A stretch of 64,000 nucleotides of DNA from Craterilacuibacter sinensis. GTDB lineage: Bacteria; Pseudomonadota; Gammaproteobacteria; Burkholderiales; Chromobacteriaceae. A program made the position numbers and the translations under genes. The stretch spans positions 234,180 to 298,179 of the forward strand of contig NZ_WSSB01000001.1 of assembly GCF_009831765.1 (NCBI RefSeq), in the 5' to 3' direction. Positions 25,973 through 35,129 of the stretch are shown here, piece after piece. The notes beneath the pieces are model-generated. The model had not been told where the DNA came from and did not search any database. It saw nothing but the letters and a program-made list of their open reading frames with translations. Numbering within the stretch: the first letter of the stretch is position 1; every line of letters starts with the position of its first letter.

Positions 25973-27229
25973 ATGAAATCAAGATTACTGCTCGGCCTTC
26001 CCCTGCTCTGGCTTGCGGCCTGCTCCAGTGTGACGCCGCCATCCACGTCTACCGGCTCCATTCCCGCGCAGGGCAATGTGCGTTACGAAGCGGCATCACT
26101 CGCCGCCGTGCCCGGCTGGAACGATGCCGCCTTGACGCGCTCGCTGGAAGCCTTGCGCACCAGTTGCCGTGTCTTGCAGAAAAAAGCAGGCTGGGGCGAG
26201 GCCTGCAGTCGGGCGCAGACGCTGGACGAGACCGACACCGCTGCCGTACGGCGTTATTTCGAACAGGATTTCTCCGCCTGGCGCATTCTGGATGGCAGCG
26301 CCGGCGAGGGGCTGATTACCGGTTATTACGAGCCCCTGTTAAATGGCTCGCGTAGCCAGAGCGCCCGCACGCCTTATCCTGTCTACGGCGTGCCGCCGGA
26401 CTTGGTGGTGCTTGATGTGACGCCAGCGCAGCGCAGCCGCACGACCTTGAACTTGCGTAAAGCCGGCAGCAACCGCCTGCAGGTGGTGGAGGGCGGGGGT
26501 GAACTGGTGGCGAAACTGTCCGAGTTTGCCATTGATAGCCGTACCAGCCGCCTCAAAGGGCGTATCGAAGGCAATCAGTTCCGCCCTTATTACGCGCGTA
26601 GCGAGATCAGTGCCGGCAAGGGTGTGGCTGGCAGCCAGATTCTGGCTTGGGTAGAAAACCCGGTGGAGCTGTTTTTCCTGCAGATTCAAGGCTCCGGCCG
26701 TATCCAGCTGGAAGACGGCAGCATGCTGCGCGTGGGTTACGCCGAACAGAACGGTTACCCCTATGTCTCGATCGGCCGCCATCTGGTCGATCAGGGCGAG
26801 CTGACCATGGCCAATGCGTCCATGCAGGGCATACAGGACTGGATTAAAAAAAATCCGGATCGCATGAATGAGCTATTCAATGTGAACCCGAGTTATGTAT
26901 TCTTCCGGGTGTTGGGTAGCGCCGATGGCGGCCCGCTGGGCGCTTTGGGCGTGCCTTTGACCGACGGTTACAGTATTGCGGTCGATCCGCGTTTTATTCC
27001 TTTGGGCTCGCCGGTCTTCCTGAGCACCACCTGGCCGCTGTCCGAGCAGCCGCTAAAGCGCGTGATGCTGGCGCAGGACACCGGCGGGGCGATTCGCGGG
27101 GCGATCCGCGCCGACTTTTTCTGGGGCTTCGGCACCGAAGCGGGTATGTACGCCGGGCGGATGAAACAAAAAGGCAGCTTGTGGCTATTGCTGCCCAAGG
27201 GCGTGGCGCCACCGGCGTCGGCCACTTAA
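25973..27229 (+). CDS. mltA: Membrane-bound lytic murein transglycosylase A
   Basis: A 418-aa lipoprotein that cleaves peptidoglycan to 1,6-anhydro-muropeptides at the outer membrane. Lipobox LAAC with lipid-carrying Cys17. The MltA domain shows GLITGYYEPLL and FFLQIQGSGRIQL; the C-terminal 3D domain shows VMLAQDTGGAIRG with the catalytic Asp and DFFWGFGTEAGMYAGRMKQ. Longer than E. coli MltA (365 aa), mainly in the N-terminal linker. The next gene follows after 17 bp, so the two may be co-transcribed. Confidence 0.94.
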   Translation: MKSRLLLGLPLLWLAACSSVTPPSTSTGSIPAQGNVRYEAASLAAVPGWNDAALTRSLEALRTSCRVLQKKAGWGEACSRAQTLDETDTAAVRRYFEQDFSAWRILDGSAGEGLITGYYEPLLNGSRSQSARTPYPVYGVPPDLVVLDVTPAQRSRTTLNLRKAGSNRLQVVEGGGELVAKLSEFAIDSRTSRLKGRIEGNQFRPYYARSEISAGKGVAGSQILAWVENPVELFFLQIQGSGRIQLEDGSMLRVGYAEQNGYPYVSIGRHLVDQGELTMANASMQGIQDWIKKNPDRMNELFNVNPSYVFFRVLGSADGGPLGALGVPLTDGYSIAVDPRFIPLGSPVFLSTTWPLSEQPLKRVMLAQDTGGAIRGAIRADFFWGFGTEAGMYAGRMKQKGSLWLLLPKGVAPPASAT

Positions 27230-27246
27230 TTAAGAAGAGGGATGGA

Positions 27247-28347
27247 ATGCGCATTGACCGACGAGTCTGTTTGCTGGCCTTGCTGTTATTGGGCGCTTGT
27301 GGCGAAAAAGGCGTGGAGACCCAAAGCAAGCAGGCCGCTTCGGCACCGGGTGTTATTCGTGCGCTAAGCCCGGGCGATGTGCTGCGGGCGGCGAACGGGA
27401 CGGTGCGCGATACGCTGCCGGTAACGGCGACCCTGACGGCGCTTAATTTCAGCGAAATGGCAGCCGAGGTCGACGGGCGGGTGCGCGAAGTGCGGGTGCG
27501 CGAAGGCGAGCAGGTCAAGGCCGGTCAGGTGCTGGCGGTACTGGATAGCGAAAGTCTGGGCGAGTCGGTCAAGGAGCAGCAGGCACAACTGGATAATCAA
27601 AAGGCCAGGCTGGCGCTGGCGCGTATCAAGCTGAACAAGCAGCGCGAGCTGTTTGCCCAGGGTTTTATTTCCAAACTGGCGATAGACGAACTGGAAAGCG
27701 ATTACCGCATACGCGAGGGGGAGCTTAAGGCGCAGGCGGCACAATTGGCGCGTGCGGAGCGTAGTCTGGCCGACACCCGCTTGCACGCCCCGATCTCCGG
27801 CGTGCTGTATCAGCGCAAGATCAACGTCGGCGATATGGTGGCGCGTAACCAGAAGGTGCTGGCGGTGGCCGATCTGTCGGTGCTGGAGGCGGTGGCCAGC
27901 GTGCCTTCGCGCCTGATTGCCAAGGTCAGGCCCGGTCAAAGCGTGCTTTTGCAGCTGGAAGGTGGGAGGGAGGCGGTGACGGGCGAGGTGGTGCGCATTA
28001 ATCCGGTGGCCAATGCCGGTACCCGCAGTTTCAATGTGTATGTCCGTGTCGCCAATCCTCAGGGCGAACTCAAGGCCGGGCAGTTTGCCAAGGGCGGAAT
28101 CGTGCTTGCGCAGGAAAGTACGCTGGTGAGCCTGCCGCTAGGGGCGCTACGCGAGCGGGAAACCCGGCCCTGGGTGATGCTGGTCAGCAAGGGGAAGCTT
28201 GTGCGACGCAATGTCGAAATCAAGCTGCTGTCCATGGCCGAGCGTCAGGTCGCTGTTGCCGGGGTTCAGCCGGGTGAAGTTGTATTGAGTTCGGCGCTGG
28301 CCGGTTTGAATGCAGGCGACGCCGTCAAACTCACTCCTACCCCTTAA
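27247..28347 (+). CDS. RND efflux periplasmic adaptor lipoprotein
   Basis: A 366-aa membrane-fusion protein of the HlyD/AcrA family. Lipobox LLGAC (Cys18). Lipoyl-like strand VDGRVREVRVREGEQVKAGQVLAVLD, a coiled-coil hairpin (about residues 95-165, KEQQAQLDNQKARLALARIK), then beta-barrel with SGVLYQRKINVGDMV. It starts 17 bp after mltA and ends 11 bp before the pump gene. The outer-membrane channel is not encoded here, so an unlinked TolC-like protein is expected. Substrates cannot be predicted. Confidence 0.92.
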   Translation: MRIDRRVCLLALLLLGACGEKGVETQSKQAASAPGVIRALSPGDVLRAANGTVRDTLPVTATLTALNFSEMAAEVDGRVREVRVREGEQVKAGQVLAVLDSESLGESVKEQQAQLDNQKARLALARIKLNKQRELFAQGFISKLAIDELESDYRIREGELKAQAAQLARAERSLADTRLHAPISGVLYQRKINVGDMVARNQKVLAVADLSVLEAVASVPSRLIAKVRPGQSVLLQLEGGREAVTGEVVRINPVANAGTRSFNVYVRVANPQGELKAGQFAKGGIVLAQESTLVSLPLGALRERETRPWVMLVSKGKLVRRNVEIKLLSMAERQVAVAGVQPGEVVLSSALAGLNAGDAVKLTPTP

Positions 28348-28358
28348 GGCGCCCTGCC

Positions 28359-31300
28359 ATGTGGCTCACCCGCGTTAGCGTCAACAATCCTTATTTTGCC
28401 GCCGTTCTGATGATTGCCTTGACGGTGCTGGGCCTGTTTGCCTGGCAGCGTCTGGCGGTGGAAGAGTTTCCCGATATCCGTTTTCCGGTGGCGGCCGTCA
28501 CGACCAGTTATCCGGGCGCCTCGCCCGAGGTGGTGGAGAGTGAAGTCAGCCGCCCGCTGGAAGAGGCGATCAACACCATCGCCGGCATCAAGCATATCCG
28601 TTCCTATTCGATGCAGGGCATGTCTACGCTGGTGGTCGAGTTTGAGTTGTCGACCGACCCCAATCTGGCGACGCAGGAGGTGCGCGACCGCGTCTCCGGC
28701 GTGCAGGGCAGCTTCCGCCGTGAGATACACACGCCGGCGGTGTCGCAGTTCAATCCCAATGATGAACCGCTGCTGAGTATTTCGTTCAATAGCAAGGACG
28801 TCAGCGCGCGCGCGCTGACCGGCTGGGTCGACAATACGCTGAAAAAGCGTTTGCAGACGGTGTCCGGTGTCGGTGAAGTCAAGGTGGTGGGCGGGGTGCG
28901 GCGCGAGATTCGCATCGATGTCGACCCGTTGCAGCTGGAGGCGCTGGGTTTGTCCTTGCCCGAGGTGGCCGATGCCATTCGTGCCGCCAACCGCGACTAC
29001 CCGGGCGGGCAGCTGACGCGCGGCAGCAGCGAGCTGAGCTTGCGCCTGGCCGGCAAGCTAAAAGGCGCCGACGACTTTGCCAGCCTGATTGTGGCGCGGC
29101 GTGACGGGGGCGATGTACGGCTGGCCGATGTGGCCGAGGTGCGTGACGGCGAAGCGGAAAAGACCAGCGTGGCACTGATCGATGGTGCGCCCGGGGTCGG
29201 GGTGGATGTGCGCGCTGCGCGTGGCGCCAATATCGTCGAAGTGGCCGATGGCGTGAAAAAAGTCTTGGCGGCGTTGAAAGGCGGTATGCCGGCAGGCACG
29301 CAGGTGACCATCAGCAGCGACAAGTCGCTGGATGTGAAAAATTCGCTCGCCGATGTGCAAAAAACCCTGTTCGAGGGCGCGGCGCTGACGGTGCTGATTG
29401 TGTTCCTGTTTCTGGGGAGTTGGCGCAGCACGGTGATTACCGGCCTGACGTTGCCCATTTCGCTGATAGGCACCATGTTTGCCATCTGGGCGCTGGGTTT
29501 CACCCTCAATCTGATGACGCTGATGGCACTGTCGCTGTCTATCGGCCTGTTGATAGATGACGCCATTGTGGTGCGCGAGAACATCGTGCGCCACGCTGCC
29601 ATGGGCAAAAGCCATTTTCAGGCGGCGCTGGACGGCACCAACGAGATCGGTCTTGCCGTGCTGGCCACCACCCTGACCGTGGTGGCGGTCTTTTTGCCGG
29701 TGGGCTTTATGGAAGGGGTGATCGGCAAGTTTTTCCACCAGTTCGGCCTGACCGTGACGGTGGCGGTGCTGATTTCGATGCTGGTGAGTTTTACGCTGGA
29801 CCCGATGCTGTCGTCCATCTGGCACGACCCGCATCATCATGGCGACCAGCATAAGGGGCCGTTGGGCCGGATGCTGGACTGGTTCGAGTCTTCGCTTGAC
29901 CGTCTGGCGGGGGCGTATGTGCGCCTGATCCGGCTGGCACTGGCCTGGCGCAAGAGTGTACTGCTGCTGGCGCTATCCGCGCTGGTCGGCAGCTTTATGC
30001 TGGTGCCTCTCATCGGTGGCGAGTTTCTGCCGCGCGCCGACAAGGGCGAGTTTGTTGTGGTGTTGAAAACGGCGCCGGGGGCAACGCTGGCTTACACCGA
30101 GGGCAAGGCGCGCGAAGTCGAGACGCGTTTGCGCCATATTCCCGAGGTCAAGTCCATCGCTGTCAAGATTGCCGGCGGCCGCTTTGGCGCCGGCAAGACC
30201 GAGGCCAGGCTGACGGTGGATGTCGGCAACAAGGCCGGCCGCACGCGTTCGCTGGAGAGCCTCATGGATGCCGCACGTCTGGCGGCAGCCGGTGTGGCCG
30301 GCATCGAAGTGGATGCCGTTTCTGCCTCTGGCCAGCACGGCGGTGGCGGCAAACCGCTGAATGTGGGGGTGCGTGGCGGCAATATCGCCGAGCTGGAGGC
30401 CACGGCGGCGCAACTGGTGAAAAAAATCGCCGCCATTCCCGGTGTCAGTGATGTGCAGTCCAGTCTGGCCGAAGCCGACCCCGGTTTGCGCATCAGTCTG
30501 GAGCGTGATGCGGCGGCAGGCCTGGGGGTGGATCTTGCACGCGTAGGCGAAACGCTGTCGACCCTGCTGGCCGGCAGTACCGTCACCACCTGGGAGGCAC
30601 CGGATGGTGAAAACTATGATGTGACCTTGCAGGTGCCGCAGCCGGAGCGCCAGCGCGAGCTTTTGGATGTGCTGAGTGTGGCCGGCAGTAATGATGCGGA
30701 TGGTGCGCGCCAGATGGTGCCGCTGTCGGCGCTGACCCGTATCGAGCCGGAAAGCAGCCCGCGCCAGATAGAGCGGGTCGACATGCTGCGCGAGGTGGGC
30801 GTGAGCGCCAATATCAGCGGCCGTTCACCGGCGGCGGTGTTTGCCGATCTGGACAAGGTGCTGGCAGATGGCAGCCTGCCGCCGGGCATCACCCTGTCGC
30901 AGCAGGGCGAGAAACAGGATATGCAGGAGTCGCTGTCCTATGCGGTGCAGGCGCTGGCGCTGGGGGTGATTTTTATTTACATGATTCTGGCTGCACAGTT
31001 TCGCAGCTTTACCCTGCCGGTCACCATCATGGTGTCCTTGCCATTGGCCTTTGTCGGTGTCTTTGTCGCGTTATGGTTGTGGGGCTCGACGCTGAATATG
31101 TTCTCGGTGATCGGCATCGTGATGCTGATGGGGCTGGCGGCCAAAAACGGCATCTTGCTGGTCGATTTTATCGGCCAGTCGCGGCGCGAGGGTATGAGCC
31201 GGCTGGATGCCATCGTCGAAGCGGGCAGGGTGAGGCTGCGTCCGATTATGATGACCAGCCTGGCCATGATCTTCGGCATGCTGCCGCTGGCGCTGTCTAG

Positions 31301-31475
31301 CGGTGAAGGCTCGGAAACGCAGCGGCCGATGGCGCAGGCCATTATCGGCGGCATGGTGACCTCGACCTTGCTGACGCTGATTGTGGTACCGGTGGTGTAT
31401 ACCTATCTGGACGGTTTGCGCACGCGCCTGCATCGCTTGCTGGCTGGCAAGTCCAAGCCACAGGCGGATACTTAA
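28359..31475 (+). CDS. RND efflux transporter, inner-membrane pump
   Basis: A 1038-aa proton-driven pump of the HAE-1/AcrB superfamily with 12 membrane segments in two repeats and two large periplasmic domains. TM4 carries the proton-relay pair in IGLLIDDAIVVREN; FPDIRFPVAAVTTSYPGASP is the family N-terminal loop. It resembles single-RND systems of betaproteobacteria (VexB/MexF-like branch, uncertain). Operon with the adaptor. Confidence 0.93.
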   Translation: MWLTRVSVNNPYFAAVLMIALTVLGLFAWQRLAVEEFPDIRFPVAAVTTSYPGASPEVVESEVSRPLEEAINTIAGIKHIRSYSMQGMSTLVVEFELSTDPNLATQEVRDRVSGVQGSFRREIHTPAVSQFNPNDEPLLSISFNSKDVSARALTGWVDNTLKKRLQTVSGVGEVKVVGGVRREIRIDVDPLQLEALGLSLPEVADAIRAANRDYPGGQLTRGSSELSLRLAGKLKGADDFASLIVARRDGGDVRLADVAEVRDGEAEKTSVALIDGAPGVGVDVRAARGANIVEVADGVKKVLAALKGGMPAGTQVTISSDKSLDVKNSLADVQKTLFEGAALTVLIVFLFLGSWRSTVITGLTLPISLIGTMFAIWALGFTLNLMTLMALSLSIGLLIDDAIVVRENIVRHAAMGKSHFQAALDGTNEIGLAVLATTLTVVAVFLPVGFMEGVIGKFFHQFGLTVTVAVLISMLVSFTLDPMLSSIWHDPHHHGDQHKGPLGRMLDWFESSLDRLAGAYVRLIRLALAWRKSVLLLALSALVGSFMLVPLIGGEFLPRADKGEFVVVLKTAPGATLAYTEGKAREVETRLRHIPEVKSIAVKIAGGRFGAGKTEARLTVDVGNKAGRTRSLESLMDAARLAAAGVAGIEVDAVSASGQHGGGGKPLNVGVRGGNIAELEATAAQLVKKIAAIPGVSDVQSSLAEADPGLRISLERDAAAGLGVDLARVGETLSTLLAGSTVTTWEAPDGENYDVTLQVPQPERQRELLDVLSVAGSNDADGARQMVPLSALTRIEPESSPRQIERVDMLREVGVSANISGRSPAAVFADLDKVLADGSLPPGITLSQQGEKQDMQESLSYAVQALALGVIFIYMILAAQFRSFTLPVTIMVSLPLAFVGVFVALWLWGSTLNMFSVIGIVMLMGLAAKNGILLVDFIGQSRREGMSRLDAIVEAGRVRLRPIMMTSLAMIFGMLPLALSSGEGSETQRPMAQAIIGGMVTSTLLTLIVVPVVYTYLDGLRTRLHRLLAGKSKPQADT

Positions 31476-31503
31476 TACGCAACAATTGGCAACAGATAGG
31501 TTC

Positions 31504-31532
31504 TTGCTATTTTTGATAGTGCAAAGTATCTT
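31504..31532 (+). promoter_or_regulatory. Candidate promoter of the small secreted protein
   Basis: TTGCTA (31504-31509), 17-bp spacer and TATCTT (31527-31532). Four of six matches in each hexamer. Its -10 overlaps the left arm of the inverted repeat at 31528-31563. Confidence 0.45.
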
Positions 31533-31563
31533 TCTTGCATTATTCAGGCTTGGCAAGAAAGAT
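31528..31563 (+). repeat. 11-bp inverted repeat just upstream of a start codon
   Basis: Perfect arms ATCTTTCTTGC (31528-31538) and GCAAGAAAGAT (31553-31563) with a 14-nt loop. The right arm contains the purine-rich AAGAAAGA, the likely ribosome-binding site of the gene starting at 31569. It may be an operator over the promoter or an RNA hairpin that hides the ribosome-binding site. Confidence 0.6.
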
Positions 31564-31568
31564 CAACC

Positions 31569-31916
31569 ATGAAAATGTTCTTGGGAAATAAAGTTGGCGT
31601 TGCGCTGGCGGGTGCATTGACGGCGCTGGTGCTGGCCGCGCCGGTACAGGCCGCCAGCCCGCAGCGTCTGGGTTCGTTTGCCGGCGCAATGAAGTATTGT
31701 GCCGACCGTTATGAAGAAAAAGAATGGAGTTACAAAAGGGCGCGTCAGCGCGTGGCACGCGAAGTCGATGATATGTCGCGGCGCGAGCGGCGCCGCGCTA
31801 TCGAAGCGGGAGACCAGGCTTATCGCACCGGCCGCTTTATGGGTAAGCGCCTGAACCGCTATGAATGCCGCAGCCTGCTCAAACAAAGCGAATGGCGCCG
31901 TTTCTATCGCGATTGA
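31569..31916 (+). CDS. Small Arg-rich secreted protein of unknown function
   Basis: A 115-aa protein with a clear signal peptide (hydrophobic AGALTALVLAAP, predicted cut after PVQA). The mature part is about 87 residues, strongly charged, with clusters such as SRRERRRA, and holds just two cysteines (in MKYCADRY and YECRSLL), which could form a disulfide. No family is recognised. It is not in an operon; its own promoter and an unusual inverted repeat precede it, and a terminator follows. A second ATG two codons downstream is an alternative start. Confidence 0.75.
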   Translation: MKMFLGNKVGVALAGALTALVLAAPVQAASPQRLGSFAGAMKYCADRYEEKEWSYKRARQRVAREVDDMSRRERRRAIEAGDQAYRTGRFMGKRLNRYECRSLLKQSEWRRFYRD

Positions 31917-31932
31917 TATGTGTGTCTTGATG

Positions 31933-31961
31933 TAAAAAAAGCCGGCTCAGTGCCGGCTTTT
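31933..31961. terminator. Bidirectional terminator between small protein and murJ
   Basis: Stem AAAAGCCGGC/GCCGGCTTTT, loop TCAGT. The minus strand shows the longer T run, so it is best suited to end murJ. Confidence 0.88.
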
Positions 31962-31976
31962 GTGCGTCTGCTGGTT

Positions 31977-33512
31977 TTACATCTCGCGGCGCATAAACTC
32001 GCGCGGACGCAGGCCCATGGCGAACAGCAGGCCGAAGTAGGCGATGGCGCCGAGTAGTATATGCCCGCTCAGCCACAAGGCCCGTTGCCAGGCATGGCCA
32101 TGCCAGTTGCCCGGCAGCCACTGCTCCAGTGCCAGCAGGACGGCCGCCATGGCAAGCGAGGCCAGTGTGACCTTGAGGGTAAAACCAGCCCAGCCGGTTT
32201 GCGGCTGATAGATGCCGCGCCGGATCAGCAAGATCAGCAAGGTGAGTGCATTGATGAGTGCCGCCAGGCCGATGGCCAGCGCGAGGCCTGCGTGTCGCAG
32301 CTCCCAGATAAAGGCCAGGTTCATCAGCTGGGTCATGCCCAAGGTAAAGATGCCGACCTTGACCGGGGTCTTGATGTCCTGGCGCGCGTAAAAGCCGGGT
32401 GCCAGTACCTTGATCAGGATCAGGCCGGTCAGGCCGATCGAGTAGGCGATCAGCGCCTGCTGCGTCATCAGCGCGTCGTGTGCCGAGAATTTACCGTACA
32501 TGAACAAGGTGGCGATCAGCGGTTTGGACATCACCGCCAGGCCGATGGATGCCGGCAGCGCCAGCAAGAGCGACAGGCGTATGCCCCAGTCCAGCAGCTT
32601 TGAATACTCCTCGGGCGACTTTTCCGCTGCATGGCGCGATAGCGAAGGCAAAAGAATGGTGCCTAGCGCCACGCCGAGGATGCCGGTCGGGAACTCCATC
32701 AGGCGGTCGGCGTAGTACATCCACGACACGCTGCCCGAAATCAGGAAGGAGGCGAAAATGGTGTTGATCACCAGCGAAATCTGCGCGATGGACACGCCAA
32801 AGATGGCCGGCCCCATCAGCTTGATCACGCGCCATACCGCCGCATCTTTCAGGTTCAGCCTTGGCCAGACCAGCATGCCTATCTTTTTCAGATAGGGCAG
32901 CTGGTAGGCCAGCTGGGCGATACCGCCGATAAATACCGCCCACGCCAGCACCAGCACCGGCGGGTCGAAGTAGGGTGCCAGCAGCAGCGAGCAGGCAATA
33001 AACGAGACATTCAGCAGCGTAGGGGTAAAGGCCGGCACCGAAAACTGGCGCCAGGTGTTAAGTACGCTGCCGGCCAGTGACGACAGCGAAATAAACAGGA
33101 TGTAAGGAAAAGTGATGCGCAACAGGTCAACTGTCAGTGCAAATTTTTCCGGACTGCCGGCAAAACCCGGGGCGGAGGCCCAGATAATCCACGGGGCAAT
33201 CAGCATGCCCAGCGCCGTGACCGCGACCAGCACCAGACCCAGCAAGCCGGAAATATCGGCCAGAAAGGCGCGGGTTTCTTCTTCGGTCTTGTTGCGGCGA
33301 TATTCGGCCAGTACCGGCACGAAAGCCTGCGAGAAGGCGCCTTCGGCAAAGATGCGCCTCAGCAGGTTGGGCAGTTTGAAGGCGACAAAGAAGGCGTCTG
33401 TCGCAAAGCCTGCGCCGAATACGCGGGCAATAATGGCGTCGCGCACGAAACCGAGAATGCGGGAAACCAGGGTAAAACTGCTGACCGTAGCCAGCGCCTT
33501 GAGCAGATTCAT
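31977..33512 (-). CDS. murJ: Lipid II flippase MurJ
   Basis: A 511-aa inner-membrane protein with about 14 membrane segments (MVF family) that flips lipid II for peptidoglycan synthesis. Family landmarks: [41 protein letters not shown], and [13 protein letters not shown]. The ATG at 33512 gives the conserved N-terminus [18 protein letters not shown]; upstream codons overlap the rpsT promoter region. Divergent from rpsT, as in many betaproteobacteria. Confidence 0.96.
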   Translation of the reverse strand: MNLLKALATVSSFTLVSRILGFVRDAIIARVFGAGFATDAFFVAFKLPNLLRRIFAEGAFSQAFVPVLAEYRRNKTEEETRAFLADISGLLGLVLVAVTALGMLIAPWIIWASAPGFAGSPEKFALTVDLLRITFPYILFISLSSLAGSVLNTWRQFSVPAFTPTLLNVSFIACSLLLAPYFDPPVLVLAWAVFIGGIAQLAYQLPYLKKIGMLVWPRLNLKDAAVWRVIKLMGPAIFGVSIAQISLVINTIFASFLISGSVSWMYYADRLMEFPTGILGVALGTILLPSLSRHAAEKSPEEYSKLLDWGIRLSLLLALPASIGLAVMSKPLIATLFMYGKFSAHDALMTQQALIAYSIGLTGLILIKVLAPGFYARQDIKTPVKVGIFTLGMTQLMNLAFIWELRHAGLALAIGLAALINALTLLILLIRRGIYQPQTGWAGFTLKVTLASLAMAAVLLALEQWLPGNWHGHAWQRALWLSGHILLGAIAYFGLLFAMGLRPREFMRREM

Positions 33513-33575
33513 GGGGAGTGACGACTTGTTATTCTGTTGGCAATAGCCCGCCAGTTTACGCGCGCGGGATTGTTG

Positions 33576-33604
33576 TTGCAAAACCAGTGCTTAACACTTA
33601 GAAT
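33576..33604 (+). promoter_or_regulatory. rpsT promoter
   Basis: TTGCAA (33576-33581), 17-bp spacer, TAGAAT (33599-33604). It leaves a leader of about 30 bases with AGGAG before the ATG. Confidence 0.65.
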
Positions 33605-33641
33605 CGCGGGTTTCAGATTCCGCTCATCAGGAGATAGATCC

Positions 33642-33905
33642 ATGGCTAACAGCGCACAAGCTCGCAAGCGTGCACGCCAAGCTCTCAAGCAGCGCGCGCA
33701 TAACGCCAGCCTGCGTACTGCGTTCCGTACCGCAGTCAAGAAAGTGCTTAAGACAATCGCAGCCGGCAACAAAACCGAAGCTAAAGACGTATTCCAGGCT
33801 TCCGTAAAGGTTCTCGACCGTATCGCCGACAAGGGTGTGTTCCACAAGAACAAGGCCGCTCGCCATAAGAGCCGCCTGTCCGCCCAGATCAAGGCTATGG
33901 CCTGA
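33642..33905 (+). CDS. rpsT: 30S ribosomal protein S20
   Basis: An 87-aa, very basic helical protein that binds 16S rRNA in the small subunit. [18 protein letters not shown] and the C-terminal [19 protein letters not shown] match the family. A strong ribosome-binding site (CAGGAG) precedes the ATG and a terminator follows. Confidence 0.98.
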   Translation: MANSAQARKRARQALKQRAHNASLRTAFRTAVKKVLKTIAAGNKTEAKDVFQASVKVLDRIADKGVFHKNKAARHKSRLSAQIKAMA

Positions 33906-33928
33906 TCCCAAGCGATCGAACAGAATAC

Positions 33929-33963
33929 GCAAAAGCCCCGCATTAGCGGGGCTTTTGCTTTTT
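33929..33963. terminator. Terminator between rpsT and ackA
   Basis: Thirteen-bp perfect stem GCAAAAGCCCCGC/GCGGGGCTTTTGC with loop ATTA, then a T run on the plus strand. Serves rpsT and possibly the converging ackA. Confidence 0.92.
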
Positions 33964-33974
33964 GGGCGATTTTT

Positions 33975-35129
33975 CTAGCGGGTAAAAAAACCGGCCGCTT
34001 GCCTGGCCATCTCGCCTTCCTCATCGGTGGCCAAGACATAGGCGTGGCGCGGGCTGTCTGCCTTTGTCAGCCGCGTTTGCCCTGTGTTGTTGGCCTGGGT
34101 ATCGAGTTCAAAGCCCAGCCAGCCAAGCCTGGCGAGTATGCGTGCGCGGATTTCCGCTGAATGTTCACCGACGCCTGCAGTAAACACTACCGCATCCAGC
34201 CCCTCCATTGCCGCCGCCAGCGAGGCAACTTCGCGTGCCGCGCGCCAGCAATAAAGCTCGATGGCTTGCGCCGCTTCCGCCTGAGCGCTGGCCAATAGTT
34301 CGCGCATATCGGCCGAAATGCCGGATACCCCCAGCAGGCCGGAGCGCTTGTAGAGCTCGTCTCTGACTTCGCCTACGCTCATGCCGTGCTTTTCCTGCCA
34401 GTAAAGCACCACCTCCGGATCCAGATTGCCGGGGCGGGTGCCCATCATCAGCCCGTCCAGCGCGGAAAAGCCCATGCTGGACGCGATGCTGCGTCCGGCA
34501 TGGATGGCGCAGGCGCTGGCGCCGCTGCCCAGATGGCAGACAACGGTGCGCGCCGCCGCCAGACCCAGTGCCGGCAACTGGCGACTGATGGCGGCGTAGG
34601 ACAGACCATGAAAGCCGTAGCGGCGCACCCCTTCATCGTGCCAGTGGCGCGCAATGGCGAAGCGTGTGGCCACGCTGTCTTGCCCGGCGTGAAACGCGGT
34701 ATCGAAGCAGGCCAGTTGCGGCAAGGCACCATCCAGTGCGCTGAATGCATCGATAACGGCCAGGCTGGCGGGCTGGTGTAGCGGTGCCAGCGGAATCAGT
34801 TCTTCCAGCTCGCGGCGTACCGTCGCGGTGATGGCGGTTGCTTGCTGATAGCGTGCACCGCCATGCACCACGCGGTGCACCACGCCTTCGGGTGTCAGCG
34901 CATGCTGCGCCAGCGCGTCCAGCATGGCCGCGACGCCGGCTTCGCGCCCCGCCTTGCCAATTGCGCGGCTGTGGCTGTGGCCATGCTGGTCGCGGATGCT
35001 CAGCTGCGCCTGCTCGCTGCCGAAGCGGTCCAGCAGACCCTGCAGCAGCAGGGTCTGGTTGCCGCTTTGATAGGCGCGAAACTTGAGCGTGGACGAGCCG
35101 GCATTGACGGCGAGCAGCACGCGCGTCAT
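33975..35129 (-). CDS. ackA: Acetate (or propionate/butyrate) kinase
   Basis: A 384-aa ASKHA-fold kinase that interconverts acyl phosphate + ADP and carboxylate + ATP. Motifs: LLAVNAGSSTLKFR (phosphate-binding), ACFDTAFHAG, RRYGFHGLSY with the catalytic-His region, DGLMMGTRPGNLDP, and VFTAGVGEHSAEIR. Its start overlaps the stop of the phosphotransacylase gene (ATGA), so the two enzymes are made together. Chain-length preference cannot be read from sequence. Confidence 0.93.
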   Translation of the reverse strand: MTRVLLAVNAGSSTLKFRAYQSGNQTLLLQGLLDRFGSEQAQLSIRDQHGHSHSRAIGKAGREAGVAAMLDALAQHALTPEGVVHRVVHGGARYQQATAITATVRRELEELIPLAPLHQPASLAVIDAFSALDGALPQLACFDTAFHAGQDSVATRFAIARHWHDEGVRRYGFHGLSYAAISRQLPALGLAAARTVVCHLGSGASACAIHAGRSIASSMGFSALDGLMMGTRPGNLDPEVVLYWQEKHGMSVGEVRDELYKRSGLLGVSGISADMRELLASAQAEAAQAIELYCWRAAREVASLAAAMEGLDAVVFTAGVGEHSAEIRARILARLGWLGFELDTQANNTGQTRLTKADSPRHAYVLATDEEGEMARQAAGFFTR

